A DNA stretch of 11,388 nucleotides from Hyphomicrobiales bacterium (GCA_025363375.1 JANYDZ010000109.1:1-11388), one strand, 5' to 3'; shown: positions 1 through 7,143, counted from the stretch's first letter. Notes: a model not told the origin generated them from the letters alone. Translations and numbers: made by a program.

Positions 1-56
1 CAAAGGCGGACTATACTCGCGAGCTGATCGCGGCGATTCCACAGCCCCGTGTCTGA
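1..56 (+). CDS. C-terminal end of an ABC transporter ATP-binding protein, peptide (Opp/Dpp) type (partial)
   Basis: Only the last 17 codons are inside the window. They are read in the frame of the TGA at 54-56 and give a tail containing DYTRELIAAIP. A tyrosine-threonine-arginine followed by a leucine/isoleucine-alanine-alanine-isoleucine-proline run is the usual C-terminal signature of oligopeptide/dipeptide-type ATPases (the oligo_HPY region, commonly HPYTRALLAAIP). It lies on the same strand as allophanate hydrolase, with 29 bases between this stop and the chosen start there, so the two are probably co-transcribed. This would be a second importer, distinct from the BMP-type system at the right end of the window. 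The identification rests on a very short stretch. Confidence 0.55.
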   Translation, partial: KADYTRELIAAIPQPRV

Positions 57-85
57 AGCCCAGTTTGAAAGCCGCCGGGAAACCC

Positions 86-1885
86 ATGAGCGATCTCAGT
101 CTCGACCTGAAAAGCCTGCGCCAGACTTACGCCGCCGGCGCCTCGCCCGCCGCGCTGGTGAAAGATGTCTTCGCCCGCGTCGCCGCGTGCGGCGATCCCG
201 GCATTTTCATTGCGCTATTGCCGCAGGACGAAGCGCTGAAATATGCGGCGGCGCTGGGCTCCTATGATCCGGCAAAGCCGCTTTGGGGCGTGCCCTTCGC
301 GGTCAAGGACAACATTGATCTGGCGGGGCTTCCCACCACCGCCGCCTGCCCGCAATTCGCCTATTCACCGGCGCGGCACGCTTTCGCGGTTCAGCGCCTC
401 GTCGAGGCTGGCGCCATTCCCATAGGCAAAACCAATCTCGATCAGTTCGCCACCGGCCTCGTCGGCGTGCGCACGCCCTACAGCGCGCCGCGCAACGCCT
501 TTGATCCCGCCGTCATTCCCGGCGGCTCAAGCAGCGGTTCCGCCATAGCCGTCGCGCGCGGCCTCGTGAGCTTCGCGCTGGGCACGGACACGGCGGGCTC
601 CGGCCGCGTGCCAGCCGGCCTCAACAATCTCGTGGGATTGAAGCCGACGCTCGGCGCCATTTCCACCAGCGGAGCCGTGCCGGCGTGCCGCACGCTCGAT
701 TGCATCTCGATCTTCGCGCTCACGGTCGACGATTCATTCGACGTCTTCCAGGTCATGGCCTGTTACGATGTCGACGATCCCTATGCGCGGCCCTCGCTGC
801 CGGGCGTAGTCGGCGCGCCGACGCCGGCGTTGCGCCTGGCAATCCCCGACGCAAAGGGGCGTATTTTCGGCGGCGACGCGCGATCGGAGGCCGCGTTCGC
901 GCGCGCGGTTGAAGACGCGCGCGCGATCGGCGCGGTCATTCGTGAAATCGACATGACGCCGTTTTTCGAGACCGCGCGGCTGCTCTACGAAGGTCCCTGG
1001 GTGGCGGAGCGCTATGAAGCTGTCCGCGCGCTGATCGAGACAAAGCCCGAAGCCCTGCTCGACGTGACGCGCAAGATCATCGGCGGCGCCGCGAAATTCT
1101 CCGCGGCGGACACGTTCGCGGCGCTTTACAAGCTCCAGGCGCTGAAGCGCGGGACACAATCGCTGTGGCGCGACATGGACGCGCTGATGGTTCCCACCTT
1201 CCCGCGCCCGCGCAGCGTCGCCGATCTTGCCGCCGATCCCATTGGACCCAACAGCGAACTTGGCGTCTACACCAATTTCGTCAATCTGCTCGATCTCTGC
1301 GCGCTGGCGGTGCCCGTGCGGTTTCGCGACGATGGATTTCCCAACAGCGTCACCTTCATCGCGCCGGCTGGCCAGGACGCGCGCCTCGCGGCGATCGGCG
1401 CGCCGTTGCAAGCCCGTTGCGCCGAAAAGCTTGGCGCGACGACGCATCCGCAGCCCGCGCTTCCCGCGCGCGTTGCAACCGCGCCCCCGGGCGAAATCGA
1501 ACTTGCGGTTGTCGGCGCGCATCTCTCGGGCATGGCGCTGAACGAGGAACTCACCAGCCGCGCCGCGCGGTTTTTGCGCGCGGGCAAAACCACAGCCGAC
1601 TATCGGCTTTTCGCGCTGCCCGGCGGACCGCCGCGCAGGCCCGGATTGTTGCGCGTCGCCGATGGCGCGGGCCACGCGATCGATGTGGAGGTCTGGGCGC
1701 TGACGCCGGAGGCGTTCGCCGCTTTTGTAGCCAATGTGCCGGCGCCCCTCGGCATCGGCGTGTCGCGGCTGGCCGATGGCACGCGGCCGAAGGGATTTAT
1801 CGTCGAAAGCGAAGCGACGATCGGCGCGCAGGACATTTCCAGTTGGGGCGGATGGCGCGCCTATATCAAGTCGCTGGCGGCTTGA
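86..1885 (+). CDS. atzF: Allophanate hydrolase (AtzF-like)
   Basis: A 599-residue protein that hydrolyses allophanate to ammonia and CO2, the last step of urea-carboxylase, biuret and cyanuric acid degradation. The N-terminal three quarters are an amidase-signature domain. The Lys / cis-Ser / Ser triad reads K74 (VPFAVKDN), S148 (PGGSSSGS) and S172 (GTDTAGSGR); the 24-residue spacing between the two serines is that of the family. Residues about 470-596 form the separate C-terminal domain typical of allophanate hydrolases (NEEL, RLFALPG, PLGIGV motifs), absent from simple amidases. In Kluyveromyces urea amidolyase this domain processes the N-carboxycarbamate product. I chose ATG 86 over TTG 65, seven codons upstream, because 65 has no ribosome binding site and the family starts near here. 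The 3' end overlaps the convergent oxygenase by 20 bases. The protein would consume allophanate made by the hydrolases encoded on the other strand. Confidence 0.93.
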   Translation: MSDLSLDLKSLRQTYAAGASPAALVKDVFARVAACGDPGIFIALLPQDEALKYAAALGSYDPAKPLWGVPFAVKDNIDLAGLPTTAACPQFAYSPARHAFAVQRLVEAGAIPIGKTNLDQFATGLVGVRTPYSAPRNAFDPAVIPGGSSSGSAIAVARGLVSFALGTDTAGSGRVPAGLNNLVGLKPTLGAISTSGAVPACRTLDCISIFALTVDDSFDVFQVMACYDVDDPYARPSLPGVVGAPTPALRLAIPDAKGRIFGGDARSEAAFARAVEDARAIGAVIREIDMTPFFETARLLYEGPWVAERYEAVRALIETKPEALLDVTRKIIGGAAKFSAADTFAALYKLQALKRGTQSLWRDMDALMVPTFPRPRSVADLAADPIGPNSELGVYTNFVNLLDLCALAVPVRFRDDGFPNSVTFIAPAGQDARLAAIGAPLQARCAEKLGATTHPQPALPARVATAPPGEIELAVVGAHLSGMALNEELTSRAARFLRAGKTTADYRLFALPGGPPRRPGLLRVADGAGHAIDVEVWALTPEAFAAFVANVPAPLGIGVSRLADGTRPKGFIVESEATIGAQDISSWGGWRAYIKSLAA

Positions 1886-2798
1886 AACCATAGGTCGCGG
1901 CGAAACGGGACGCCAGATAATCCCCCGCCCTGACCGGCGGATAGCGCGCCGGGTTGCCCGGGCCTGTGCAACCGGGAATGGCTTCGACAAGCGCATCCGC
2001 GGCGGCGTCGAGAAAGAACGCCATGGAGTAACGATCGCGGCCCGCCGGGTTCGTCACGCGGTGCGTGGTCGAACGATAGGCGTCGTTTGTCCAGCGCATG
2101 AGGCAGTCGCCGATGTTGCAGACAAAGGCGCCGGGGATATGCGGCACGGCAATCCACGTCCCGTCATGCTGCTGGACCTCCAGCCCGCCGGCGTCGTCGG
2201 TCAGCAACAGGGTGAGATTGCCGTAGTCCGTGTGCGCGCCCGCGCCGAACCCGCCGTCGGCGCGCGCGGAAGCAGGCGGATAATGCAACAGACGCAACGT
2301 CGCCATCGGCTGGCTGAACGAGGCTTCAAAGAAATCGTCGGCAAGCCCAAGATCGCGCGCGATGGGCCGGTGCAGATCGACGCCGAGCCGCAACAGGCGA
2401 TGGAAATAATCCGTCATGGTCAAGGCAAAGCCGGTCAATTCCGGCCAGAGCCCGGCGCGCGCGGGCGGCGCCCACGGCGGATCGACGCGTATGTTGAAGG
2501 CCTCCTTGTCGTCAACGTTGTTGCCGGGATCGAGCGCCTCCGCGCGCAGGCCGACATAGCCGCAATTGTCGCTGCCCGCCGAAATTTTCAACGCCTCCTT
2601 TTGCGCTTGCGGGAGGGCGAAAAACGCCCGCGTCGCCGCCATGACCTGGTCGAGAAACGCCGGCGGCAGACCATGTCCCGCGAGGTAGAAAAACCCGATC
2701 TCACGGCACACGCGGCCGATTTCGCCCGCCAGGCGCGCGCGAGCGGCGCAATCGCGCCCGTTCAGTCCAGTTGCGTCTATGACGGGCAGCTCGATCAT
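1866..2798 (-). CDS. 2-oxoglutarate/Fe(II)-dependent oxygenase, isopenicillin N synthase family
   Basis: A 310-residue cytoplasmic oxygenase. The N-terminus (LPVIDATGL, then GFFYLAGHGL at 35-44) is the DIOX_N signature of the isopenicillin N synthase / plant 2OG-oxygenase family. The double-stranded beta-helix carries the iron triad H189-x-D191 and H246 (STTHRV), and R256-x-S258, which in this family binds the 2-oxoglutarate carboxylate. All key residues are present, so it should be active. The open frame runs upstream to 3293, but ATG 2798 matches the family N-terminus and the longer form would lie across the divergent gene; the ribosome binding site before 2798 is weak. Its substrate cannot be read from sequence. 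Relatives hydroxylate pyrimidines, hormones or peptides, so a base or ureide-like substrate is a contextual guess. It is divergent from the amidohydrolase and shares its 172-base control region. Confidence 0.85.
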   Translation of the reverse strand: MIELPVIDATGLNGRDCAARARLAGEIGRVCREIGFFYLAGHGLPPAFLDQVMAATRAFFALPQAQKEALKISAGSDNCGYVGLRAEALDPGNNVDDKEAFNIRVDPPWAPPARAGLWPELTGFALTMTDYFHRLLRLGVDLHRPIARDLGLADDFFEASFSQPMATLRLLHYPPASARADGGFGAGAHTDYGNLTLLLTDDAGGLEVQQHDGTWIAVPHIPGAFVCNIGDCLMRWTNDAYRSTTHRVTNPAGRDRYSMAFFLDAAADALVEAIPGCTGPGNPARYPPVRAGDYLASRFAATYGFKPPAT

Positions 2799-2823
2799 CA
2801 GGCCAGCCTGGCAAGAAGCGTGC

Positions 2824-2838
2824 GAACCGGCGCGGTTC
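2824..2838. promoter_or_regulatory. Perfect inverted repeat, possible operator
   Basis: GAACCG-GCG-CGGTTC is a perfect dyad with 6-base arms and a 3-base centre. It sits 26 bases upstream of the oxygenase start and just downstream of a TATATG box on that strand, where a repressor would cover the transcription start. No regulator gene lies in the window to pair with it, so the role is inferred from symmetry and position only. In this GC-rich genome a 15-base dyad could also occur by chance. Confidence 0.35.
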
Positions 2839-2842
2839 AGCG

Positions 2843-2848
2843 CATATA
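2843..2848 (-). promoter_or_regulatory. Possible -10 element for the oxygenase gene
   Basis: On the minus strand 2848-2843 reads TATATG, within the only AT-rich patch of the gap, 45 bases upstream of the oxygenase ATG. No good -35 hexamer is found 17 bases further upstream (GAAGCG), so this is a weak candidate. Confidence 0.2.
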
Positions 2849-2888
2849 AACGCCCGGGCGCCGCCCGCTTCCGGCGCCTTGACGCATT

Positions 2889-2905
2889 CTGGCACGCCGC
2901 TTGAT
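2889..2905 (+). promoter_or_regulatory. Near-consensus sigma-54 (RpoN) promoter for the amidohydrolase
   Basis: CTGGCACG-CCGC-TTGAT matches the sigma-54 consensus YTGGCACG-N4-TTGCW in every defined position except the C of the -12 element, which is A here. The GG pair (2891-2892) is separated by exactly ten bases from the -12 dinucleotide (2903-2904). Transcription would start near 2916, leaving an untranslated leader of about 55 bases before ATG 2971. Sigma-54 with NtrC control is the usual arrangement for nitrogen-scavenging genes, so the context fits. The changed -12 base is normally well conserved, which tempers confidence. Confidence 0.45.
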
Positions 2906-2954
2906 TGTTGCACAGGCGCGCGGCGAAGACAGGAGCGGCGAAAACGCGGCGGAC

Positions 2955-2960
2955 GAAGGG
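2955..2960 (+). promoter_or_regulatory. Ribosome binding site deciding the amidohydrolase start
   Basis: GAAGGG lies ten bases before ATG 2971. It supports this start over the in-frame TTG at 2905, which overlaps the proposed sigma-54 promoter and has no ribosome binding site. Confidence 0.5.
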
Positions 2961-2970
2961 AAAACCATTC

Positions 2971-4401
2971 ATGACCATTCTATCCGGCCTGACCATTCTG
3001 GGCGGCGCGGACGCTGCGCCGCAATCCATCGAAATAACCGGCGCGACCATTGCGAAGATCACGCCCACGGTCGAAACGTCGTCGCGCCGGCTGCTCGCCA
3101 TGCCCGCCATGGTCAACGCGCACGACCACGCGCGGCCGCTGTCGCCGACATCGTTCGGCGCGGCGGGCAAGCCGCTGGAAACCTGGATTTTGCGCCTCGC
3201 CGCCGTGCCCGGCATCGACCCCGGTCTCGCCGCGACCGCCGCGCTCGGGCGCGCCGCGCGGTCCGGTTGCGCCTCCGTGATGGCGCACGTCACCCGCCTC
3301 TACGGGCCGATGAGCGTGGTCGATGAAATCGGCGCCTACGCGCGGGCGTCCCGCGAAATCGGCGTGCGCGCGACTTTCGCGTTGTACATGCGCGACCGCA
3401 ATCCTCTTGTTTACGGCGACGAAGAGAGCGTGCTCGGCGCCATGCCGGGCGAGGCGCGGCATGAGATCGAGAGTTTATTTTGCTCGCCCATGCCGGGCGT
3501 CGCCGAACAAATCGCGCGCGTGGAGGCCGCCGCCGCGGCGCACGAAGGCCCGCTGTTTTCAGTGCAGTTCGGCCCCAGCGGCGTGCAATGGTGCTCGGAC
3601 GCCATGCTGGAAGCCATCGCCGAATCCTCCGCGCGCACGGGACGGCGCGCGCACATGCATCTGCTGGAGACGCCTTATCAACGCGCCTGGGCGGACCAGA
3701 ACTATCCGCAGGGCGTCGTGCGCCACCTGCGCGACATCGGCCTGCTCTCGCCGCGTCTCGCGCTGGCCCATTGCGTCCACGCGCGGCCCGACGAACTCGA
3801 CATGATTGCGGAGGCGGGCGCGACGATTGTCGCCAACGCCAGCTCCAATCTGCATCTGCGGTCGGGCATCGCGCCCATCGCAGACGCCGTTCGCCGCAAG
3901 TGCCGCGTGGCCATGGGCGTCGACGCCTCCGCGCTCGATGAAGACGACGACGCTCTGCGCGAAATGCGGCTGGGGCATTTCCTGCACGGCGGCTGGGGCT
4001 TCGACACGAACATTTCGCGCGAGGACTTCCTTACCATGGTGGTCGCCAACGGCCGCCACGCCAACGGGGCGCCGGGCGCAGGCGGCGTCTCCGCCGGCGA
4101 AATCGCCGACTTTCTGGTCCTCGATCTCGACCGCCTCGACCGCGACGCCGTCATGCCCGTCGATCCCCTCGACCTTCTGTTCGCGCGCGCCAACCAATCC
4201 CACGTCGCGCAATTGTTTGTCGCGGGACAGAAGATTCTCGCCGATGGAAAACTGCTCGGCGTCGACCTTGACGCCGTCCACGCGGAATTGCGCGCGCAAT
4301 TGCGGGCGCGCATGCCGACGCGCGCGCGTTTTCTGCTGGCGTGGCCGCATCTGGAGCCGAGCGTGACCAATTTCTACCGCGATAAAATGGGGTGCTGCTA
4401 A
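2971..4401 (+). CDS. Metal-dependent amidohydrolase, TRZ/ATZ / cytosine-deaminase-like
   Basis: A 476-residue member of the amidohydrolase superfamily, whose members deaminate or dechlorinate aromatic N-heterocycles or hydrolyse cyclic amides. The metal and catalytic residues are in the expected order: H51-x-H53 (NAHDHARP) closing the first strand, H230 with E233 (HMHLLET), H267 (LAHCVH) and D318 (MGVDAS). SSNLHLRSGIAP at 291-302 is typical of the s-triazine/guanine deaminase branch. The C-terminal part (about 372-435) returns to the small composite beta-domain. Candidate reactions are deamination of an oxidised purine, pyrimidine or triazine; sequence alone does not separate these. The gene stands alone on the plus strand behind a sigma-54-like promoter, and its TAA overlaps the convergent deacetylase-like stop by four bases, so the two ends share no terminator space. 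Confidence 0.85.
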   Translation: MTILSGLTILGGADAAPQSIEITGATIAKITPTVETSSRRLLAMPAMVNAHDHARPLSPTSFGAAGKPLETWILRLAAVPGIDPGLAATAALGRAARSGCASVMAHVTRLYGPMSVVDEIGAYARASREIGVRATFALYMRDRNPLVYGDEESVLGAMPGEARHEIESLFCSPMPGVAEQIARVEAAAAAHEGPLFSVQFGPSGVQWCSDAMLEAIAESSARTGRRAHMHLLETPYQRAWADQNYPQGVVRHLRDIGLLSPRLALAHCVHARPDELDMIAEAGATIVANASSNLHLRSGIAPIADAVRRKCRVAMGVDASALDEDDDALREMRLGHFLHGGWGFDTNISREDFLTMVVANGRHANGAPGAGGVSAGEIADFLVLDLDRLDRDAVMPVDPLDLLFARANQSHVAQLFVAGQKILADGKLLGVDLDAVHAELRAQLRARMPTRARFLLAWPHLEPSVTNFYRDKMGCC

Positions 4402-5321
4402 GCCGACGGCGGCGTCGAGCCAGGCACGATTCCCTCCGGCAACGCCGCGACGTGTCCGGCGATGGCGCCCGCGGTCGTGATCCAGATTTTGTCGCCCTGC
4501 CCGGCGATATGCGCCAGCGCCCGGCGCAAATGCCGCATGCGATGCGGTTGCCCCGCGATATAGGCGTGCAGCGCCACGCCCATGACAAGCGGCGCGGCGC
4601 GGCTTTCCTCCAGCATCTCGTCGAAATGATCGACGATCATGTCGGCGAATTGCGCGCCTTCGATCTTCCGCGCGACGATCGCGGGAATGTCGTTGATCTC
4701 CTGCGGATAGGGCAGCGACAAAATCCGCCCCCGCCGCGTGCGAAACCATACGGGCTGATCATCCATGCACCAGTCGAGTTGATAGGCGTAGCCCGCCTCC
4801 TGGAGCAAATCGGGCGTGCGGCGGCTTTGCGAAATCCATGGGCCGAGCCAGCCCGCGGGAGGTCTCCCCTCATGCAGCGTCAAAAGCCGCGTCGCCTCTT
4901 CAATCAGCGCGCGTTCAGCGGTTTCATCGAGCGCGCCTTGTTTCTCCGAATTGGTGCGGCCATGTCCGACGATTTCGTCGCCGCGCGCGCGAAAGGCCGC
5001 GACGAGTTCCGGCGCATAGTCATACATGCTGGAATTGATCAGCACGGAGCAAGGCAGTCCAAGCGCTTCGAACGCGGACAACATGCGCCAGGCGCCGACG
5101 CGGTTGCCCCAGTCGCGCCACGCGTAGTTCAATACATCGGGTTGCGCGCCATATGGCGCGAGTTCCGCGCCGAGGCCCTCGCCGAAAGCGAAATGCTCAA
5201 GATTAAGCGCGATGTAGACGGCGAGGCGCTTGCCGCCGGGCCAATCATAAGCGGGTCTGTCGCGTATGCCGCTATAGTCGTAGCGGCCGTGCGCCGTCGG
5301 TTTGCGCGAAATTTCCCGCAT
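4398..5321 (-). CDS. PuuE-like polysaccharide-deacetylase-family protein (allantoinase-like)
   Basis: A 307-residue NodB-fold protein of the PuuE-like branch, which includes metal-independent allantoinase and related cyclic amide hydrolases rather than sugar deacetylases. In the place of the TFDD metal motif it has LNLEHF (39-44). The second motif is GHGRTNS (119-125), keeping H120 but lacking the second histidine of HxxxH. Other family marks are GPWIS (160-164), SLPYPQEIND (202-211) and ALHAYIAGQPHR (250-261, with H252). It is the last gene of the long minus-strand run; its ATG overlaps the preceding TAA by one base (TAATG), so translation is probably coupled. No signal peptide is seen, consistent with a cytoplasmic role in ring or ureide amide hydrolysis. 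The exact substrate is not deducible. Confidence 0.8.
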   Translation of the reverse strand: MREISRKPTAHGRYDYSGIRDRPAYDWPGGKRLAVYIALNLEHFAFGEGLGAELAPYGAQPDVLNYAWRDWGNRVGAWRMLSAFEALGLPCSVLINSSMYDYAPELVAAFRARGDEIVGHGRTNSEKQGALDETAERALIEEATRLLTLHEGRPPAGWLGPWISQSRRTPDLLQEAGYAYQLDWCMDDQPVWFRTRRGRILSLPYPQEINDIPAIVARKIEGAQFADMIVDHFDEMLEESRAAPLVMGVALHAYIAGQPHRMRHLRRALAHIAGQGDKIWITTAGAIAGHVAALPEGIVPGSTPPSA

Positions 5322-5707
5322 TATTCAGGCTCGACAATCACGCTGACCTGCGCGGCGACGATGCGCCAGCCCTGCGGCATGCGCACCCAGGTCTGCTGTT
5401 GCCGCCCCACCTTGCCCCGCATCGCCGGACGACGAAAAAGCGTCGAGACGACCGCGAAATCACGGCCATAGGCGGTGACGAGCGTGCGCTCCAGCGCGCG
5501 CGCCAGGCCTTCCGGCGAGCGCGAGGCGCGGAAAGCCTGTATTTCCGCGTAGCCGTAAAGATTCTCGCCGCCGCCGTAGCGGACGACTTGCGGGCTCGCG
5601 AGAAAAAAATTGTCGAGCGCGGCGACATCGTTGGTCACCAGCGCCGTCTCGTAGCGTTCAAATTCGCCTGTCACCTCCGCGACGACATCGGGCGCGTTGA
5701 CCTGCAT
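5321..5707 (-). CDS. atzH: AtzH/HpxZ-like protein (DUF3225, SnoaL-like fold)
   Basis: A 128-residue protein of the DUF3225 family, found beside AtzE-type amidases in cyanuric acid (AtzH) and oxalurate (HpxZ) gene clusters. The start MQVNAPDVVAEV, then FERYETALVTNDVAALDNFF (16-35), RYGGGENLYGYAEIQAFR (43-60) and the late TWVRMPQGWRIVAAQVS (106-122) fit this NTF2/SnoaL-like fold. I chose ATG 5707 over ATG 5731: a GGAG lies eight bases before 5707 and the family begins at this point. The longer form would start in an ATGA overlap with atzE and add eight residues. Its role is thought to be processing or decarboxylation of the unstable AtzEG product; I hold that loosely. Sandwiched between the AtzE-like gene and the PuuE-like gene in the operon. 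Confidence 0.82.
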   Translation of the reverse strand: MQVNAPDVVAEVTGEFERYETALVTNDVAALDNFFLASPQVVRYGGGENLYGYAEIQAFRASRSPEGLARALERTLVTAYGRDFAVVSTLFRRPAMRGKVGRQQQTWVRMPQGWRIVAAQVSVIVEPE

Positions 5708-5715
5708 GTGCTTGT

Positions 5716-5719
5716 CTCC
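5716..5719 (-). promoter_or_regulatory. Ribosome binding site deciding the AtzH-like start
   Basis: The minus strand reads GGAG at 5719-5716, eight bases ahead of ATG 5707, inside the eight codons that the alternative ATG 5731 would add. It favours 5707 as the real start. Confidence 0.5.
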
Positions 5720-5727
5720 GTGATCAA

Positions 5728-7143
5728 TCATAAGTCCGCGACGCGCGACCGCGCGACGCCGCCGCGCTCAAGCGCTCGAGCCACGCGCAGCGCTATGTCT
5801 TCGCGCCAGGGCGCGGCGACAATCTGCACGCCCATGGGCAGGCGCTCGCCCGCCGTCCAGGTGGGCACGCAAACCGACGGCAGTCCAATGAACGAAAAAG
5901 GCTGGGTGAAAACGCCGAGATTGGGCCTGATCATCGTTTCCACGCCGTCGATCAGCATGTTCTTCTGGCCGACGCGCGGCGCGCGGCAGGGCGTCGCCGG
6001 GGCGATGACGACGTCGACTTCTTCGAACAGTTTCAGCGCCGCGTCGCGGAACCAGCGGCGGAATTTTTGCGCTTTCACCACGTAAGCGCCGGGAACCATG
6101 GCGCCGGCGATCAAGCGGTCGCGCACGTCGGGATCAAAATCGTTCGGTCGGGCGCGCACGCGGTCGAAATGCAACGCCGCGCCTTCCGCCATGGTGATGA
6201 GATAGGCGGCGGACCGGGCCCGCTGAACCTCCGGCAATTCGACGCCGCGCGTCGCGCCCAGCGCATGGGCGACCAGATCGACGGCGGCAAAGCAATCCGC
6301 GTGGCCGCCCCGCGTGAAATAGCCGCCGGCGCGCGCGATCCGCAATCCCGCAAGGCCTTCGTCAAGTCCCGCGAGCGTGGGCTCGATCGGGCGCGCGGTT
6401 TGCGCGGGATCGGCGGCGTCCGGACCCTGCATCGCGTCGTAGGCGAGCGCGAGATCGGCGGCGGAGCGCGCCATGGGCCCCAAATGGTCGAAGCTCGCGA
6501 CGAACGGAAACGCGCCGGCGCGCGAAAGCCGGCCGTAAGTCGGCTTCAACCCGAACAATCCGCAAAAGGATGAAGGCACGCGGATGGAGCCATTGGTGTC
6601 GGATCCCAGCGCAATGTGAACCATGCCCGCCGCCGCCGCCGTGCCGGAGCCGCCCGACGATCCGCCGGACATGTGCCGGGAATCATGGGGATTGCGGGAG
6701 GGCCCGTAGTGCGCGTTCTCGCCGGTGAAATCATAGGCGTATTCGCCCATGTTGAGGGCCCCGACAAGAATGGCGTCCTGCGCTTCGAGACGCCGCACCA
6801 GGGTCGCGTCGGTTTTGGCGGGCGCGTGTTCCCGGTTGATCTTCGAGCCCGCCAATGTCGTCACGCCGGCGATGTCGTAGAGATTCTTGACGCCGAAAGT
6901 GACGCCCGCGAGCGCTCCCGTCTTTTCACCGCGCGCGCGGCGCGCGTCGATCCGCGCGGCCAGGCGCTTTGCGCGGTCGCCGGTGACCGTGGTAAAGGCG
7001 TTGAGTTGCGGATTGAGCGCGTCGATGCGCGCCAACGCCGCGTCCACGCATTGCGCGGCGGTCAGCGCGCCGCTTGAGACCGCAGCCACGATTTCAGCCG
7101 CGCTCATGGCCGTGGGATTCAAAGTCATGGGGTTCGAAGTCAT
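5728..7143 (-). CDS. atzE: AtzE-like amidase (1-carboxybiuret hydrolase family)
   Basis: A 471-residue amidase-signature enzyme. The triad reads K86 (TFGVKNLYD), S162 (MSGGSSGGS) and S186 (GSDTNGSIR), again with the 24-residue serine spacing. It is placed in the AtzE/HpxY branch because it lies directly between an AtzG-like subunit gene and an AtzH/HpxZ-like gene, the arrangement of the atz and hpx clusters, and because it lacks the C-terminal domain of allophanate hydrolase. AtzE with AtzG hydrolyses 1-carboxybiuret, releasing ammonia; homologues outside triazine pathways act on other ureides, so the true substrate is open. ATG 7143 overlaps the AtzG-like stop as ATGA; in-frame ATGs at 7128 and 7107 are alternatives and 7107 may match the family length better. 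Its stop again forms an ATGA with position 5731. Confidence 0.85.
   Translation of the reverse strand: MTSNPMTLNPTAMSAAEIVAAVSSGALTAAQCVDAALARIDALNPQLNAFTTVTGDRAKRLAARIDARRARGEKTGALAGVTFGVKNLYDIAGVTTLAGSKINREHAPAKTDATLVRRLEAQDAILVGALNMGEYAYDFTGENAHYGPSRNPHDSRHMSGGSSGGSGTAAAAGMVHIALGSDTNGSIRVPSSFCGLFGLKPTYGRLSRAGAFPFVASFDHLGPMARSAADLALAYDAMQGPDAADPAQTARPIEPTLAGLDEGLAGLRIARAGGYFTRGGHADCFAAVDLVAHALGATRGVELPEVQRARSAAYLITMAEGAALHFDRVRARPNDFDPDVRDRLIAGAMVPGAYVVKAQKFRRWFRDAALKLFEEVDVVIAPATPCRAPRVGQKNMLIDGVETMIRPNLGVFTQPFSFIGLPSVCVPTWTAGERLPMGVQIVAAPWREDIALRVARALERGGVARSRVADL

Larger units (their letters stand above)
2799..2970. other. Divergent intergenic control region between oxygenase and amidohydrolase
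   Basis: This is the only sizeable non-coding stretch in the window and must carry the start signals for both divergent genes. It contains a near-consensus sigma-54 promoter facing the amidohydrolase, a perfect 6-base-arm inverted repeat close to the oxygenase, a TATATG box facing the oxygenase, a 10-base perfect palindrome at 2851-2860 (CGCCCGGGCG) and two GGCGCC copies 16 bases apart (2857-2862 and 2873-2878). I see no small gene in it. Confidence 0.7.

Noticed and set aside
305..313. Loss of the second Walker A lysine in the ABC ATPase (protein residues) as a sign of a broken gene
   Set aside because: A degenerate second nucleotide-binding site is normal for RbsA/BMP-type double ATPases, so it does not indicate a pseudogene.
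1886..1930. A bidirectional terminator between the convergent genes
   Set aside because: There is no non-coding space and I found no stem followed by a T-run on either strand.
734..1996. A 420-codon open frame on the minus strand opposite allophanate hydrolase
   Set aside because: It is of arginine-rich shadow composition and covers a gene with an intact catalytic triad and C-terminal domain.
2879..2907. A sigma-70 style promoter with TTGACG as -35 for the amidohydrolase
   Set aside because: The hexamer 17 bases downstream (TGATTG) is a poor -10. The overlapping sigma-54 match is much better.
2799..3293. N-terminal extension of the oxygenase frame
   Set aside because: It lies opposite the start of the amidohydrolase and across the control region. 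The family N-terminus begins exactly at ATG 2798.
3559..4749. A 396-codon open frame on the minus strand across the amidohydrolase and the deacetylase-like gene
   Set aside because: It spans parts of two real genes in another frame and shows no recognisable domain.
5708..5731. ATG 5731 as start of the AtzH-like gene
   Set aside because: It forms an ATGA overlap, which is attractive, but the added eight residues do not fit the family start and the GGAG motif points to ATG 5707. It cannot be fully excluded.
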